Assembly (NCBI GenBank): GCA_958296015.1
Contig: CATQIH010000014.1
Location: 62,001 to 126,000 of the forward strand
DNA from: Cyclobacteriaceae bacterium
Lineage (GTDB): Bacteria; Bacteroidota; Bacteroidia; Cytophagales; Cyclobacteriaceae
DNA: 64,000 nt
Reading direction: 5' to 3'
Below the pieces are notes generated by a model that saw only the letters and a list, made by a program, of their open reading frames with translations, made no database searches and was not told where the DNA came from. Below, in pieces: positions 6,207 through 16,596 of this stretch. Position 1 is the first letter of the stretch; the number at the start of each line of letters is the position of its first letter. A program made the position numbers and the translations under genes.

Positions 6207-9200
6207 TTAACTCTCCAGAATAGGTTTAAGAATCTCTGGACTTCTCACTGCAAAGAGCTTGATACGGTTACGCACCTCGTTATCCGGGCGTGACCATTTC
6301 TGGTGCAATTGTTCTACGACCTTTTCTTTTTCTTCATCAGTCAGTTTCTCAAATTTCCGGCCTTGCATTACTGCTGCTGTATCTTGCTCTACAAACGCCA
6401 ATACATCGATGTCCCGCTCTTTCATGTGGTCGGGGAAGTATAGATTAAATATAAGAGCATCTATTACATTAGTAATTACAAGTTTTACTTCACCTTCTGA
6501 TATCATAGCTGATTGAACAAGAGTAGAAACAATTTTCTCATAATTTTTTGACATTTTAACAGGAATTGATTCAAGAGGTGCTTTTTTTATCTTTGGAAAT
6601 GTTTCTTTGTTGTCATAGTTAGTAGTTAGCCAATGATATCTTATTACTGGAGAATTAATTTGAGCCAGTAAAAACATCAAATCTATATCATCATTGGTTA
6701 GAAAAATATTATAGATTGTATTTAGAGTATAAAGACCCGGTGGGCAAAAGGTGCCTTCTGGGTATTTTCCAATTTGCCTTACAACAATTCTTTTTTTCTG
6801 ATAAACATCAGGATTTCCACCACTTTTTATCGCACCCGACAAAAATTCCACATATTCTGTGTGTTCTTTTAATCCATAACGAAAAACGTTTCCTCCATCT
6901 ATAACAGGTTTCCAGTTTTTGTCTTTAAGGAAATTAGATACATATAGAGGTCTATCAAACGTTTGTATGCCAAAATATGCTCTAGCAAATTTTTTCAGTT
7001 CATGAGATTCATTCTCAATTTTGCTTAAAATTAGCTCCTTTTTAAGATCAAGGTCAAAATTGAAAACATATGCTGGCCCTGATATTTTCTTTTGATCAAA
7101 TGTCCTGATAGGGGTTGAAATGTCTTCAATTGACTTCCTTATTTCAAAAACTTTTGAGAAGCTTTTTACTTTGCTTTTAGTAAAAACAAAAATCAAATTG
7201 TCAACAGATACACTTTCAAAGACTTGATTATAGAAAAGTACAGATGATTCAATAGAACAATTTCTGTAAATGATTTCTCTTAATAGATTATTATGCTTGT
7301 TTTTTATAAATGTATTTGGTGTAATGTAGCTTATAACGCCTCGCTCTGAAAGCAAACCTATTCCTTGTTCAATAAATAAATGATAAAGATCAATTTTATA
7401 TTGAGCACTTTTGTAATTTAAATACCTTTTACGTTCAAACTCTGAAAGATTTGGAATATTCTGAATTAGAATATAAGGCGGATTCCCAATTACCACGTTA
7501 AAGCCGTCTGATACGTCAAACATCCATTCCGGGTCAAAGAAAGAAGAAGAGGCATTTTGTTCGTAAGGGTCCCAGCTTGCCAGTTTTTCAGCGTTATCGT
7601 TTTGCCAACCGCTGCGTTTGAGTTCTTCAGCAATGGCATTGCGCAGTTCTTTGTCCTTTTGGCGGTATTTCAGCTTGGTATCTTTGGTGCGCACACTAAA
7701 GAGTTTGTGGCGCACTTTTTTCAGTTCGGTTTCCAAAGCTTTCCTTTCGGGAGAATCATAAAAGCTGAGTTGATCTTTCGGTTTTTCAATGCCAATCAGC
7801 GTATTAGCCGTTACAAATCTGGTTTCCAGGTTGGGCAGTGCTCGAATGCCGAAGTTAGGCTTATCTTCATTTTTCTTTTGGTCTACTACCAAAGAGATAA
7901 AGAAGCGCAGTTTGGCTATCTGGGTGGCTATTGGCTGGATGTCTACACCGTAAATGCAGTTTTCTATCAGATAAAGTTTACGGGCATAGTCCGGGTCATT
8001 GATGTTTTGGTCAAAAGCGTTGTTAATTTCAATCAGTTTCTCTTCCCGCTCTTTTTTGTCTTCCATCTCAAAAACTTCTTCCGTCTCCTTCTGGACTTTT
8101 TGTCGTTGTACTGCTTTCCAAAGTTTATTCTCCGGATCGAGCTTTTGCAGGATGTGCACCATCTTTTGCAAAACACCCATCGGAAATGCACCGGAGCCGC
8201 AGGCAGGGTCTAGTATTTTGCACTGGTCAATGGCAGACACAATGTCTTTCACAAGCTGCTCATCTTCCTCAAATGGATTGCCAGGGTCATAAGATATGAG
8301 ATGATGAAGCTTTTCGTCCAGTTCTTTTTCTTCCAGCTTCCAGCTTATGGCGTTCTTCAGGTAAGCAATCAGGCTTTCGTCCACCATATAGCTTACAATC
8401 TCTCTCGGGGTATAAAAAGAACCTGTTTGTTTTCGGGCAGTAGACTTGGTTTCGGGATTGTAGCTTGCTAATAAGTTTTCAAAGACCTTGCCTAACAATT
8501 CCGGGTCCAGGGCCACATCCTCTTCAACAGGGGTATTTTCGGTAATGGTAAACTTGTAGGATTTCAGGATATTGATCAGTCCTTTTACAGCAGCTTTTTT
8601 AGTGCCGCTATTGTTCACTCCATATTCGTTGCTTAAATCTACCTGTTCTTCTATGCCAAAAAAGAGGTAATCCGGCACAATTAATTGCTCCTCTTTGGTC
8701 ATTTGATCAGAAAAGCCATCAATGTATAGGTTTTGGTATTTATCGTCCAGGCATTCAAACAAACCACCGTTCAGGAATGGAACAGTTTCATTCATCATTC
8801 CCAGAAAGGCATCTGGGTCTTTGAAGTACTTTTTGTAGCGCATCAGATAATCAATACCTCTATGTGTTCCGTATCCATCACCTCTAAATCCCCGGGTACG
8901 CTTATCTACGCTATCGGCTTCAATCGGACAGTTTAGCGAAGCAAAAAACAAATTTTGCAGGATAGCTTTATAATACACACTGTCCTTGTTGGCTTCTGCA
9001 AACATGCCTACTTCATGGTAAGGCGATATTTCATTAAGAATGTTCTTTTGCAACGCATCTAAATCAAAGAGTTCTTCGGGGATTAATTTTTTCTCTTTGA
9101 TGAACCAGGTGAACAAAAGCCTGGTTAACAGCCGGATCACATTGGTAGCATTGTGCTCTTTGATCAGGTCTTCCAGTACTGCTCCCTTTTGGTGAGCCAG

Positions 9201-9914
9201 TTCCGGTGTCGGTTTGGACGGAAAGGTAACGTGATTGATAGCCCAGAAGTACCAGTTGGACAATTCCTGATAAAACTTCTTGTTCAGTACACTTACGCTG
9301 AATACCTCTTGCCAATAAGCATATAGTTTAGCAAACGAGTCAACTACTTTCGTTCCTGAAACAGGAATTCTAAGTTGGTTAACAATATCCTCATGCCCTC
9401 TGTGTGGCTTTTGAATATCAATATCTCTTAGCAAGGATACCCTACCTACTTTTTCGCCTTCCCGCCATGCCTGTTTGTATGGCAAACGTTCTGTATTGGC
9501 AAAAGCAAGATAAGGAACTTTGTCGTTTCCGTATTTAAAGACCAAGACAACCGGGGTATAATAAAACTCACGGTTGAAAGCCCGCGATATTTCAGCTAGT
9601 TGCGAACGTGTAGGTAATAGATTATTTTCTCGTTGGTGAAGTGTAATCCCAAAAATAAGAATGCCGTCATAATCTGATTTTATTTTTTCTATTTCAAGGC
9701 TTTTATTGCCTTCAAAAGCGGCATTATCTACCATACCTACAAAATAGACATCATCTATCAACTGAAAAGCTGAGGTATCTTTGTAAGTGTCTTTCAGGAT
9801 TTCCTTTGCAGTAGTAGGTTCATCCGCTACATAGTTTACCGGCACATTCAGCTCGTTAAAGAGTGATTTGACAGCGGGCAAGAATGCTATCTCTTTAAAT
9901 AAGGAAAGCTTCAT
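6207..9914 (-). CDS. Eco57I-type DNA methyltransferase, type IIG/ISP-like
   Basis: The 1235-residue N6-adenine DNA methyltransferase has motif [14 protein letters not shown] (about 568) and motif [10 protein letters not shown] (about 811), the gamma-class order of Eco57I enzymes. The N-terminal 450 residues are an extension of the kind found in type IIG/ISP restriction enzymes. I do not see a confident PD-(D/E)xK site in it. The region after NPPY (about 812-1155) is the expected target-recognition domain. Its DNA (about 6450-7480) is much more AT-rich than the DNA on both sides. It is the last gene of a tight three-gene operon: its ATG at 9914 abuts the stop of the DUF1016 gene. It probably protects or marks host DNA for the helicase/nuclease partners. 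Confidence 0.85.
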   Translation of the reverse strand: MKLSLFKEIAFLPAVKSLFNELNVPVNYVADEPTTAKEILKDTYKDTSAFQLIDDVYFVGMVDNAAFEGNKSLEIEKIKSDYDGILIFGITLHQRENNLLPTRSQLAEISRAFNREFYYTPVVLVFKYGNDKVPYLAFANTERLPYKQAWREGEKVGRVSLLRDIDIQKPHRGHEDIVNQLRIPVSGTKVVDSFAKLYAYWQEVFSVSVLNKKFYQELSNWYFWAINHVTFPSKPTPELAHQKGAVLEDLIKEHNATNVIRLLTRLLFTWFIKEKKLIPEELFDLDALQKNILNEISPYHEVGMFAEANKDSVYYKAILQNLFFASLNCPIEADSVDKRTRGFRGDGYGTHRGIDYLMRYKKYFKDPDAFLGMMNETVPFLNGGLFECLDDKYQNLYIDGFSDQMTKEEQLIVPDYLFFGIEEQVDLSNEYGVNNSGTKKAAVKGLINILKSYKFTITENTPVEEDVALDPELLGKVFENLLASYNPETKSTARKQTGSFYTPREIVSYMVDESLIAYLKNAISWKLEEKELDEKLHHLISYDPGNPFEEDEQLVKDIVSAIDQCKILDPACGSGAFPMGVLQKMVHILQKLDPENKLWKAVQRQKVQKETEEVFEMEDKKEREEKLIEINNAFDQNINDPDYARKLYLIENCIYGVDIQPIATQIAKLRFFISLVVDQKKNEDKPNFGIRALPNLETRFVTANTLIGIEKPKDQLSFYDSPERKALETELKKVRHKLFSVRTKDTKLKYRQKDKELRNAIAEELKRSGWQNDNAEKLASWDPYEQNASSSFFDPEWMFDVSDGFNVVIGNPPYILIQNIPNLSEFERKRYLNYKSAQYKIDLYHLFIEQGIGLLSERGVISYITPNTFIKNKHNNLLREIIYRNCSIESSVLFYNQVFESVSVDNLIFVFTKSKVKSFSKVFEIRKSIEDISTPIRTFDQKKISGPAYVFNFDLDLKKELILSKIENESHELKKFARAYFGIQTFDRPLYVSNFLKDKNWKPVIDGGNVFRYGLKEHTEYVEFLSGAIKSGGNPDVYQKKRIVVRQIGKYPEGTFCPPGLYTLNTIYNIFLTNDDIDLMFLLAQINSPVIRYHWLTTNYDNKETFPKIKKAPLESIPVKMSKNYEKIVSTLVQSAMISEGEVKLVITNVIDALIFNLYFPDHMKERDIDVLAFVEQDTAAVMQGRKFEKLTDEEKEKVVEQLHQKWSRPDNEVRNRIKLFAVRSPEILKPILES

Positions 9915-11057
9915 TTATCTGAGGTCTTTTAATTCTTTTTCCATGTATTGTTGCAATTGCTCAGTACTCGGCAGTTTGAGCAAATACTGTTGCACAAAAA
10001 GATTTTCGTTCATACCGGCAGTGGCGTATTTCACCAGGGCATGATCTTTTTCTGCTACCAGTAAAATTCCGACTGGTGGGTTATCGTTTTCCTCGATGAT
10101 CTCTTGTTTAAAATAGTTGAGATATGTATTCAATTGCCCTATATCACCATGCTCAAAAGCACCAATTTTCAGTTCCAGCAGCACATGGCATTTCAAAATG
10201 CGGTGATAAAACAGTAGATCAATAAAGTAGTAAGTTTGACCAATTAGAATTCGTTTTTGGCGCGCTTCAAAGCAAAAACCGTTACCCAGTTCAATGATAA
10301 ACTGTTGCAGATGATCTAGCAAAGCCGTTTCTAGATCAGATTCTTCTACCAACTCTTTGGTTTTTAAGTCTAAAAACTCAAAGGCATACATGTTTTTAAT
10401 AATATCTGCCGGAGCTTGCGGAGAAGCCTTTTGTTGCACCAGGGCAGCCAGAGCTTCAGGTCTTGCCGAAAGCCCACTACGTTCAAAATATTGGCTGTTG
10501 ATCTGCCGTTTGAGTTCTCTCACGCTCCAGGTACCTTTGATACATTCAATTTCGTAAAAGGTTCGTTTGAGTGGGCTGTCAATTTTGATTAATTCAGCCA
10601 AGTGTGAGAAAGATAGTTTTGTGATAATTTTATCACTTGGTACCTGAAGTTGCTCTTGGGATTGTGGGGACACTGTTCCCACTTTTTCAGAGTTCTTAAA
10701 TTGGTCAGAAGGCTTCTGACTTTTTTGAGACAATGTTTTAAGAACTGCTTCGGGAATTTGATTACTGAAATTTTGGGACAGTGTCCCAAGAATCTGAGGA
10801 TAACATTGATAAAATTGCCTGCACCTGGATAACTCCGGAGCACTCAACCCTTTAATTTTTGTCTGACTGGCGATGGCATTTAACAAACCAGCACCATATT
10901 TAGCTCTGTCTTCACCTGCCTGCTCAAACTCAACAATATAAAGGCCAATTAACCAGTTACGAATGGTCAAAGCCTGGTTAATTGCACTAGCAGCTTTGGC
11001 TTGCAAGTGATTATGCACTTGCTCAATGGTAGATGTAAGTTGGTTGAAGTCTTTCAT
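9915..11057 (-). CDS. DUF1016 (YhcG-family) PD-(D/E)xK nuclease-like protein
   Basis: The 380-residue protein begins with the DUF1016 N-terminal helical domain (INQALTIRNWLIGLYIVEFE and ELSRCRQFYQCYPQI). It ends with a PD-(D/E)xK nuclease fold: YFIDLLFYHRILKCHVLLEL followed by KIGAFEHGDIGQLNTYL, with the D...ExK residues at about 276 and 294-296. A low-complexity linker (about 85-145, rich in Ser/Gln/Lys) separates the halves. YhcG proteins are commonly embedded in type I and related restriction loci, and this one lies between a helicase and a methyltransferase with gaps of 0-1 base. It is probably the nuclease or a nuclease-like accessory of the complex. Confidence 0.88.
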   Translation of the reverse strand: MKDFNQLTSTIEQVHNHLQAKAASAINQALTIRNWLIGLYIVEFEQAGEDRAKYGAGLLNAIASQTKIKGLSAPELSRCRQFYQCYPQILGTLSQNFSNQIPEAVLKTLSQKSQKPSDQFKNSEKVGTVSPQSQEQLQVPSDKIITKLSFSHLAELIKIDSPLKRTFYEIECIKGTWSVRELKRQINSQYFERSGLSARPEALAALVQQKASPQAPADIIKNMYAFEFLDLKTKELVEESDLETALLDHLQQFIIELGNGFCFEARQKRILIGQTYYFIDLLFYHRILKCHVLLELKIGAFEHGDIGQLNTYLNYFKQEIIEENDNPPVGILLVAEKDHALVKYATAGMNENLFVQQYLLKLPSTEQLQQYMEKELKDLR

Positions 11058-11058
11058 T

Positions 11059-14000
11059 TTATTTGGTTGATGCTCCGGAGGTTACTACGAACCAGGTTAC
11101 CAGGTCAAAATTCTGTAATTGATATTTTTCATTCACATTAACGTTCTGTTTTACCCGCTCCACTGCGCTTTTGTCGCCTCTGCGGAGTTTTGCCAGGACA
11201 TCTTTGGCTTCTTTACCCATTACTTTTTTGGTACTACCATCTTCTTGCTCAGCAACCTCAGCGGCTTGGCTATCCAAAAACGATTTTAGCGCATTTACTA
11301 ATTTTTGTATGGCAGCCTCCTCTCCCTTATCAACAGCATCGGGTACATACCTGGCTTGGTCTTTATGAAAGGTGATAGCATCCAGTACCTCTTTTTGGTT
11401 GAGCATCACCTGTTTACCATCATGATTGATATAGATGAGATCGAACACTTTGTATTGGTGTTCTTTGGCTTTTTCAGGCTTTGCTGGGTAACCAAGTAAA
11501 GCAATGATGCCATTTTCCGGGCAAACGTCAGATGTTGCTTTAAAACCCGAGTACACCCCTTTCGGCATTCGCTGGTATCTAGCTTTATCCTTATTAAATT
11601 CTTCCAGCAGATCTTGCCGATATCGTTCCAGTGAAAGGTCATCAAAGCCAAGCCCTTGATCGCTTACCTCAATATCCTCCCAGGTAGTTTGCATTTGCTC
11701 CATCATGCGGGCCTTCAAGCGGTTTTCCAAGTTTTCATCTTCTGCCATTTCCTTGAAGGTATCAGAAAAATCTAAGTGCACTTCAGAGCCTGCTAACTTC
11801 ATAGCTGCCATACGTTGCTCAATTCTTCCTTGCAAGTCCAGGTAGCTGTTGATATTATTGGAAGGCCAGAAATTAATACCAAAAATTCTTTCATTGGGAG
11901 AGCCGAGTCGGTCAATACGCCCCATGCGTTGGATGATACGCACCGGATTCCAGTGAATGTCGTAGTTGATGACCATATCCGCATCCTGTAAGTTCTGGCC
12001 TTCACTTAATGCATCTGTAGCAATCAAAATATCAATAGGGTTTTGAAGCTTTTGATAAGTTTTTAGATGATTTTCGGCAATCCAATGCATCCAATTTTGG
12101 TATTCTTTTAGGGAGCCTTCTCGCATTTCAAAGTCCCATTCCTTTTCTTTAAACAGTTTGGTAAAAGGAGCAAAGCGCTCAAGGATAGGCTCAAAGAGCA
12201 TAGTTTCTTCCTCTGAATCAGAAACTTTAGAACCACTGCCGGAAACCATAGCTATTCGATCAAAACCCCTTGCCTTTAGCTGGTCAAAAAGGTATTGAGC
12301 GGTATCACGGTATACGGTAAAAATGATAACTTTTTGATTATTATCATTGGCCCCTACCCTTCGTTTTGCCTCAATTTGCTTGATAAGCGTTTCTAACTTA
12401 TTGTCGGAGGATTTATAATTTTTTTGCTGAACAATTTCTTTCTCAATGCGAGACTGGAACTTTTGAAGGTTGATGAAAAGATGATCCAATGCGTCCAGGT
12501 CTTTTTTTAAGTCTTTCTTGTAATGCTCCAGGTTGCCAGCGGCATCGATATCAGCAAGCCTGATTTTTCTTTTCTTACCTAGCGTAAACTCCTCATAGGT
12601 TGTTTCCATCTCATCATCTTCAAACAAATCTGTTTCATTGTCTTCTACAGCTAGGTTTTTCTTATCTTCTAAATACGCTTTAATACGATCCAAAGCATTT
12701 TGATGATGATTTTTGATTTTTTCTACAGTTGAGTAAAAAGATAACCATGAAGACTCCAGTCTTTTCACCATTAATATGTACATCATCTTTACAAGAAAAC
12801 GATCTCTTTGTCTTTCATCATGAAGAATATCTAGTTCATCTGTTTTTTCTTCTAAATAAAATGAAGGTTGATAGCCAGAGAGGTTAGTTGGAAAATGGTC
12901 AAACAACTCTTCAAACGTCTCAAAGTTTCCCAATTCATGCGGAGTTACAAAAAGATTGATTGGCTTCTCCTTTTTGGGGAATACAAGGTCTGTTTCCTGT
13001 CCTTCAATCATTTTTCTTGTCCTAGCAACAGTCAGAGCATCAGTCAAAGTAAAGAAATTGGCAGGGAGTTTTTTAATGAAGTCTGAAATTTTGGGGGTAG
13101 CTTCATCTCGCCATTCGTTAAAGGCTTTTTGTGCGGTCCTAAAAGAATAATCAATATTCCGAACACCTAAAGTTTCTTCATATCCATGCACGTTGCCTTG
13201 CACCATCAATTTGAATTGGTTTCGGATATCATTAAGAGCGTTGTTAATAGGTGTGGCTGAAAGTAGCAGCACTTTAATGTCTTCATTAGGTTGGAGTATA
13301 AACTCCATCAAAAATTTATATCGGTTAGATTTGTCATTTCTTAGGTTGTGGCTTTCGTCAATGACTATCAGTTTTGGCCTATCATTCGTGAAAAATTTAT
13401 CGGCTCGATCTTGGTATTTTTCAAGCCTTTCTCCACTCATATCTGTGTGGAATCGGACAAAGAAGTCAAACTGGTCTTTTTCAAATTTTGATTCCTGGTG
13501 TTTGCCATAGCGTTTCCAGTTGTTTTCCAGTTTTTTTGGGCAGAGCAGCAATATTTCCCGTCCTTGAAGCTGGAAAAATTTCATCACAGCCAAAGCACTC
13601 CATGTTTTACCAAGCCCAACTGCATCGGCCAGAATGGCTCCATTGTATTTTTGGAGCATTCGGATCAGACTAAGCACACCCTTTTTTTGAAAGTCATACA
13701 GTGAGTTGTATACCACAGAGTTTTCAAGCCGTCCTACCTGACGATTGAATTCTGGGTCATTTTCCTCTTCAAGAACTTGGTTGCCAAAGAGTTCGAAAAG
13801 AATTTTATAGTATATCTCCTTGGGCGTATATTTAATAAAGATTCGCTCTATCTCAGCGATCAGATATTCTTTAAAGTCAACTTTCGTTTTTGAGCCATCT
13901 TTATGAATAATTGTTTTTTGCTTGTGTGCTTGGGGTTTTGTCCAAAGAGCTTCGAACCAATTGACAAGTTCTTTATATTGGTTGTTGTTGCCGGTTTCAG

Positions 14001-14460
14001 CAATATTTAGCTCAACATTACTGGTTTGTTTTAAACCAATTCCAGCTTCTGTTAAATTAGAACTACCAGATACGAAGTATTTGTTACGATCGTCCTTTTC
14101 AGTAGGGTTAAAAAGATAGTTTTTGGCATGGCAAAAGTTTGGCTCTAATGTTTTTGCAACTACTTTATCTTGTTTAAGAAACCTAACGGCTTCCTGCGAA
14201 ACCCTATTAAGCACTAAAGCAGCTTCAACAGTAATATTTTCATTCAAAAGATCTAACGGCCTGTTTTCCTCCACATCCACACTGACAATATCACCAAGCA
14301 CTAAGCGAAATTGCTTAATTTTATCATTAACCGATTTTGATAAATAAGCCAATGCGCCAACAGTAAAGTATCCTGTTACAATGTCTAATTCACCCTCTTC
14401 AGTATATTTACTAAGCCACTCATGGACTTTAAGATTTTCGTTTTCGTTGTCTAAAATCAT
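11059..14460 (-). CDS. SNF2-type helicase with N-terminal phospholipase D-like domain
   Basis: The 1133-residue protein has an N-terminal PLD-like nuclease domain (about 1-200) with HAKNYLF (about 110) and [12 protein letters not shown] (about 135), a single HxK-type site. An SF2/SNF2 helicase core follows: Walker [11 protein letters not shown] (about 280), box [13 protein letters not shown] (about 367), [10 protein letters not shown], and C-terminal motifs [12 protein letters not shown] and [11 protein letters not shown] (about 843). PLD-SNF2 proteins paired with large adenine methyltransferases occur in bacterial anti-phage loci. This is the first gene of the operon 14460-6207. I do not see the other genes needed to call DISARM or BREX. 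The DNA is AT-rich in the 5' half. Confidence 0.87.
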   Translation of the reverse strand: MILDNENENLKVHEWLSKYTEEGELDIVTGYFTVGALAYLSKSVNDKIKQFRLVLGDIVSVDVEENRPLDLLNENITVEAALVLNRVSQEAVRFLKQDKVVAKTLEPNFCHAKNYLFNPTEKDDRNKYFVSGSSNLTEAGIGLKQTSNVELNIAETGNNNQYKELVNWFEALWTKPQAHKQKTIIHKDGSKTKVDFKEYLIAEIERIFIKYTPKEIYYKILFELFGNQVLEEENDPEFNRQVGRLENSVVYNSLYDFQKKGVLSLIRMLQKYNGAILADAVGLGKTWSALAVMKFFQLQGREILLLCPKKLENNWKRYGKHQESKFEKDQFDFFVRFHTDMSGERLEKYQDRADKFFTNDRPKLIVIDESHNLRNDKSNRYKFLMEFILQPNEDIKVLLLSATPINNALNDIRNQFKLMVQGNVHGYEETLGVRNIDYSFRTAQKAFNEWRDEATPKISDFIKKLPANFFTLTDALTVARTRKMIEGQETDLVFPKKEKPINLFVTPHELGNFETFEELFDHFPTNLSGYQPSFYLEEKTDELDILHDERQRDRFLVKMMYILMVKRLESSWLSFYSTVEKIKNHHQNALDRIKAYLEDKKNLAVEDNETDLFEDDEMETTYEEFTLGKKRKIRLADIDAAGNLEHYKKDLKKDLDALDHLFINLQKFQSRIEKEIVQQKNYKSSDNKLETLIKQIEAKRRVGANDNNQKVIIFTVYRDTAQYLFDQLKARGFDRIAMVSGSGSKVSDSEEETMLFEPILERFAPFTKLFKEKEWDFEMREGSLKEYQNWMHWIAENHLKTYQKLQNPIDILIATDALSEGQNLQDADMVINYDIHWNPVRIIQRMGRIDRLGSPNERIFGINFWPSNNINSYLDLQGRIEQRMAAMKLAGSEVHLDFSDTFKEMAEDENLENRLKARMMEQMQTTWEDIEVSDQGLGFDDLSLERYRQDLLEEFNKDKARYQRMPKGVYSGFKATSDVCPENGIIALLGYPAKPEKAKEHQYKVFDLIYINHDGKQVMLNQKEVLDAITFHKDQARYVPDAVDKGEEAAIQKLVNALKSFLDSQAAEVAEQEDGSTKKVMGKEAKDVLAKLRRGDKSAVERVKQNVNVNEKYQLQNFDLVTWFVVTSGASTK

Positions 14461-14536
14461 TTATAAAAAATATCTTGTAGATTTTAATAGTACGAATAGC
14501 AATTTGATAACGAAGGTATACAGTTAAATAAACGTT

Positions 14537-14667
14537 GGTTAAATTAACCTAGCAAATCTGAGAATTGCAACCCTCCCATCTCCTCATTTTGGCTCCTAAT
14601 ATAGTAAAGAAATGGTGTTAATAAATCTAGGTAAAGTTATTTTTAGTAAATTAGGGTTGATTAACAC
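14537..14667. promoter_or_regulatory. Dyad sequences between the defence operon and the serine recombinase
   Basis: The 215-base divergent gap contains a 13-base palindrome GGTTAAATTAACC (14537-14549). It also contains an inverted pair GTGTTAAT (14615-14622) and ATTAACAC (14660-14667), the latter ending nine bases before the recombinase ATG. These could be recombinase binding or crossover subsites, or operators. The sequence alone does not decide. Confidence 0.35.
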
Positions 14668-14675
14668 TGCAAGCT

Positions 14676-15224
14676 ATGAAAATTGGATACGCCAGAGTTT
14701 CCACCGTAGATCAGAACTTAGACCTTCAAGAAGATGCGCTCCGGCAAGCTGGTTGCGAAAAAATCATTGTAGATAAAATCAGCGGCTCAGTGGTACTTAG
14801 GCCAGGGCTGGAAAAAGCCAAAGATTTACTTCGCGAAGGAGATTCTTTGGTAGTCTGGCGTCTGGACCGGCTAGGTCGTTCCTTAAAAGACCTCATCAGT
14901 TGGTCAGGCTATTTGGAAGAAAGAGGCATTGGTTTGGTAAGTCTTCAGGAATCTATTGATACCAGTTCGTCTACCGGCAAGCTGGTTTTTCATATGTTTG
15001 GCGCACTGGCAGAATTTGAACGCAACCTGATCAAAGAAAGAACGATGGCAGGTTTACAAGCGGCTAGGGCCAGAGGAAAAATGGGCGGCAGACCAAAATC
15101 ATTGTCTGAAGATAAGCAGAAGCGGTTGATCAAGCTTTACAATGACAAAAGCGTATCGGTGAAGGAAATCTGCCAGATGATGAATATCAGTAAGCCTACG
15201 CTGTATAAATACATCAGAAGTTAA
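14676..15224 (+). CDS. Serine recombinase (resolvase/invertase family)
   Basis: The 182-residue small serine recombinase has its catalytic Ser in GYARVSTVDQNLDLQ (Ser about 9). The conserved WRLDRLGRS block (about 68-76) and the E helix GALAEFERNLIKERT (about 109-123) follow. A C-terminal HTH (SVKEICQMMNISKPTLYKYI) is the DNA-binding domain. It is full length for Tn3 resolvase/Hin-type enzymes, which resolve cointegrates or invert DNA between short dyad sites. It is not next to a Tn3 transposase, so it may act on sites in its own upstream gap or be a stand-alone invertase/resolvase of the element. All key residues appear intact. Confidence 0.93.
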   Translation: MKIGYARVSTVDQNLDLQEDALRQAGCEKIIVDKISGSVVLRPGLEKAKDLLREGDSLVVWRLDRLGRSLKDLISWSGYLEERGIGLVSLQESIDTSSSTGKLVFHMFGALAEFERNLIKERTMAGLQAARARGKMGGRPKSLSEDKQKRLIKLYNDKSVSVKEICQMMNISKPTLYKYIRS

Positions 15225-15244
15225 GGTTGAAAGCATAAGATACA

Positions 15245-15871
15245 ATGAAAACGAACTGCTCAAAAAAGAAGACCATAGAACTATTAAAAGTACTAATTGG
15301 TGATATGGAAGAAAACATGCAGTTACTTGCGCCCAATGGTTGGGAAGCCTCACCCTATTATGCATTCTTTCATCCTACCCCAGAGCAGAGCTATCAAGCA
15401 AATTTACTCTTTTGCGAGCATACCAACCGTATTTTCAAGAAGAAAGAAACCATTCCTACTTTTGAGGAATACATGCAGGATTATGAAGAAGACAACCTTC
15501 CGGTAAAACCCGAAGCTGAACTATATGAGTTGATAGGCAGGCTGGTGTACATGTTATGCGAATATAATAACATCAAAGACCCTTCAGGTTGCATCATAGC
15601 TTTAGAAGATGGCAGAGACGGTGGAGAGTTTATAGCCCAGCTGCTTAACATGCATTATCCACTGGATGAAAAGGAATTTGTTGATTCGGATGTTTATAGC
15701 GCCATTTGCCTGGAAGATTACATTGATCCTTATCCAGTTTGGCTTTTGTTTTTCCAGCGCATGAAAGCTCATCATTACGATATGTTTATTGAGGCTGAAA
15801 ACGCCAGTAGTGCTGACATTTTGCAAGCATATAGAGAAGTATACGGCAAGCAGCCTTTATATAAAAACTAA
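15245..15871 (+). CDS. Unknown acidic cytoplasmic protein
   Basis: The 208-residue protein belongs to no family I recognise. It is acidic and helical, with no signal peptide or membrane segment. Notable stretches are NGWEASPYYAFFHPTPEQ near residue 30 and LYELIGRLVYMLCEYNNIKD near the middle. Soluble, acidic proteins of this size next to ankyrin proteins are often immunity proteins of polymorphic toxins, but no toxin gene is visible here. It follows the recombinase by 20 bases and precedes the ankyrin gene by 3 bases, so all three are probably co-transcribed. Confidence 0.65.
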   Translation: MKTNCSKKKTIELLKVLIGDMEENMQLLAPNGWEASPYYAFFHPTPEQSYQANLLFCEHTNRIFKKKETIPTFEEYMQDYEEDNLPVKPEAELYELIGRLVYMLCEYNNIKDPSGCIIALEDGRDGGEFIAQLLNMHYPLDEKEFVDSDVYSAICLEDYIDPYPVWLLFFQRMKAHHYDMFIEAENASSADILQAYREVYGKQPLYKN

Positions 15872-15874
15872 GCC

Positions 15875-16351
15875 ATGAACATATTTGACCAAAAATTACT
15901 GGATGTCGTACATGCTGAAAAAGTTAGCATTGGCCAAGTGCAACAACTCATTGCGCAAGGTGCTAATGTAAATGCCGTAGATAACACTGAAGAATCTGTG
16001 TTGACCAAGGCTATCATGAGAAATAGGGCTGGCTTAGCACCTGATGTAGCACTGATTAAATGTTTGATAGAGGCAGGTGCAGATGTTAACTATACAGGCA
16101 GCGATGGATTGAGGGTATTGTATCATGCAATTTTAAGTAAACAGCCCGAAGTGGTGAGAATGCTATTAGCCTACGGTGCTAATCCTAATGTTGTAGATAA
16201 AGCTTTTGGAGATACCATACTTGATGGAGTAGAATTTGATTTGAGGCACTTAATATTGGATGAATCCCTAGAACTGGAAAAGCTTGAAGCTATACACTCT
16301 ATTTTGCTAGAGCATGGTGCAAAGCCTTCCAGTGAGCTTGAAGTACACTGA
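15875..16351 (+). CDS. Ankyrin-repeat protein
   Basis: The 158-residue protein is built of ankyrin repeats. The clearest are QLIAQGANVNAVDNTEESVL (about 25-45), LIEAGADVNYTGSDGLRVLY (about 65-85) and MLLAYGANPNVVDKAFGD (about 98-116), with a closing helix SILLEHGAKPSSE. These are protein-protein interaction modules. Small stand-alone ankyrin proteins often neutralise a toxin or scaffold a complex. It lies 3 bases after the 208-residue gene and about 70 bases before the IS-interrupted gene. Confidence 0.85.
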   Translation: MNIFDQKLLDVVHAEKVSIGQVQQLIAQGANVNAVDNTEESVLTKAIMRNRAGLAPDVALIKCLIEAGADVNYTGSDGLRVLYHAILSKQPEVVRMLLAYGANPNVVDKAFGDTILDGVEFDLRHLILDESLELEKLEAIHSILLEHGAKPSSELEVH

Positions 16352-16596
16352 CTTATGCTTTTGATAGCGCAGTGCCGTTTTTTATGTGTATAAGAGTTAA
16401 GATTAAAAAATTTGGCAGTAAATGAAGACACAGAACAAATTGGACCGGCCTTATACCAAAAATCCACTGGATAGCCTGCGTATGTCGCCCCGGCCTGAGA
16501 TAAGACACCAAAGGGTGCTCAAGAATCTGATGGTAGCCATTGATACGGAACTAGAGAAAAAAGGCATTTATGAAGCTTTGCCGGAAACAGAACTAG

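Noticed and set aside
6207-14460. DISARM or BREX system
   Set aside because: There is no DUF1998 (DrmB) protein, no PglZ phosphatase and no BrxC-like ATPase. The three genes fit a restriction-like set but not those systems.
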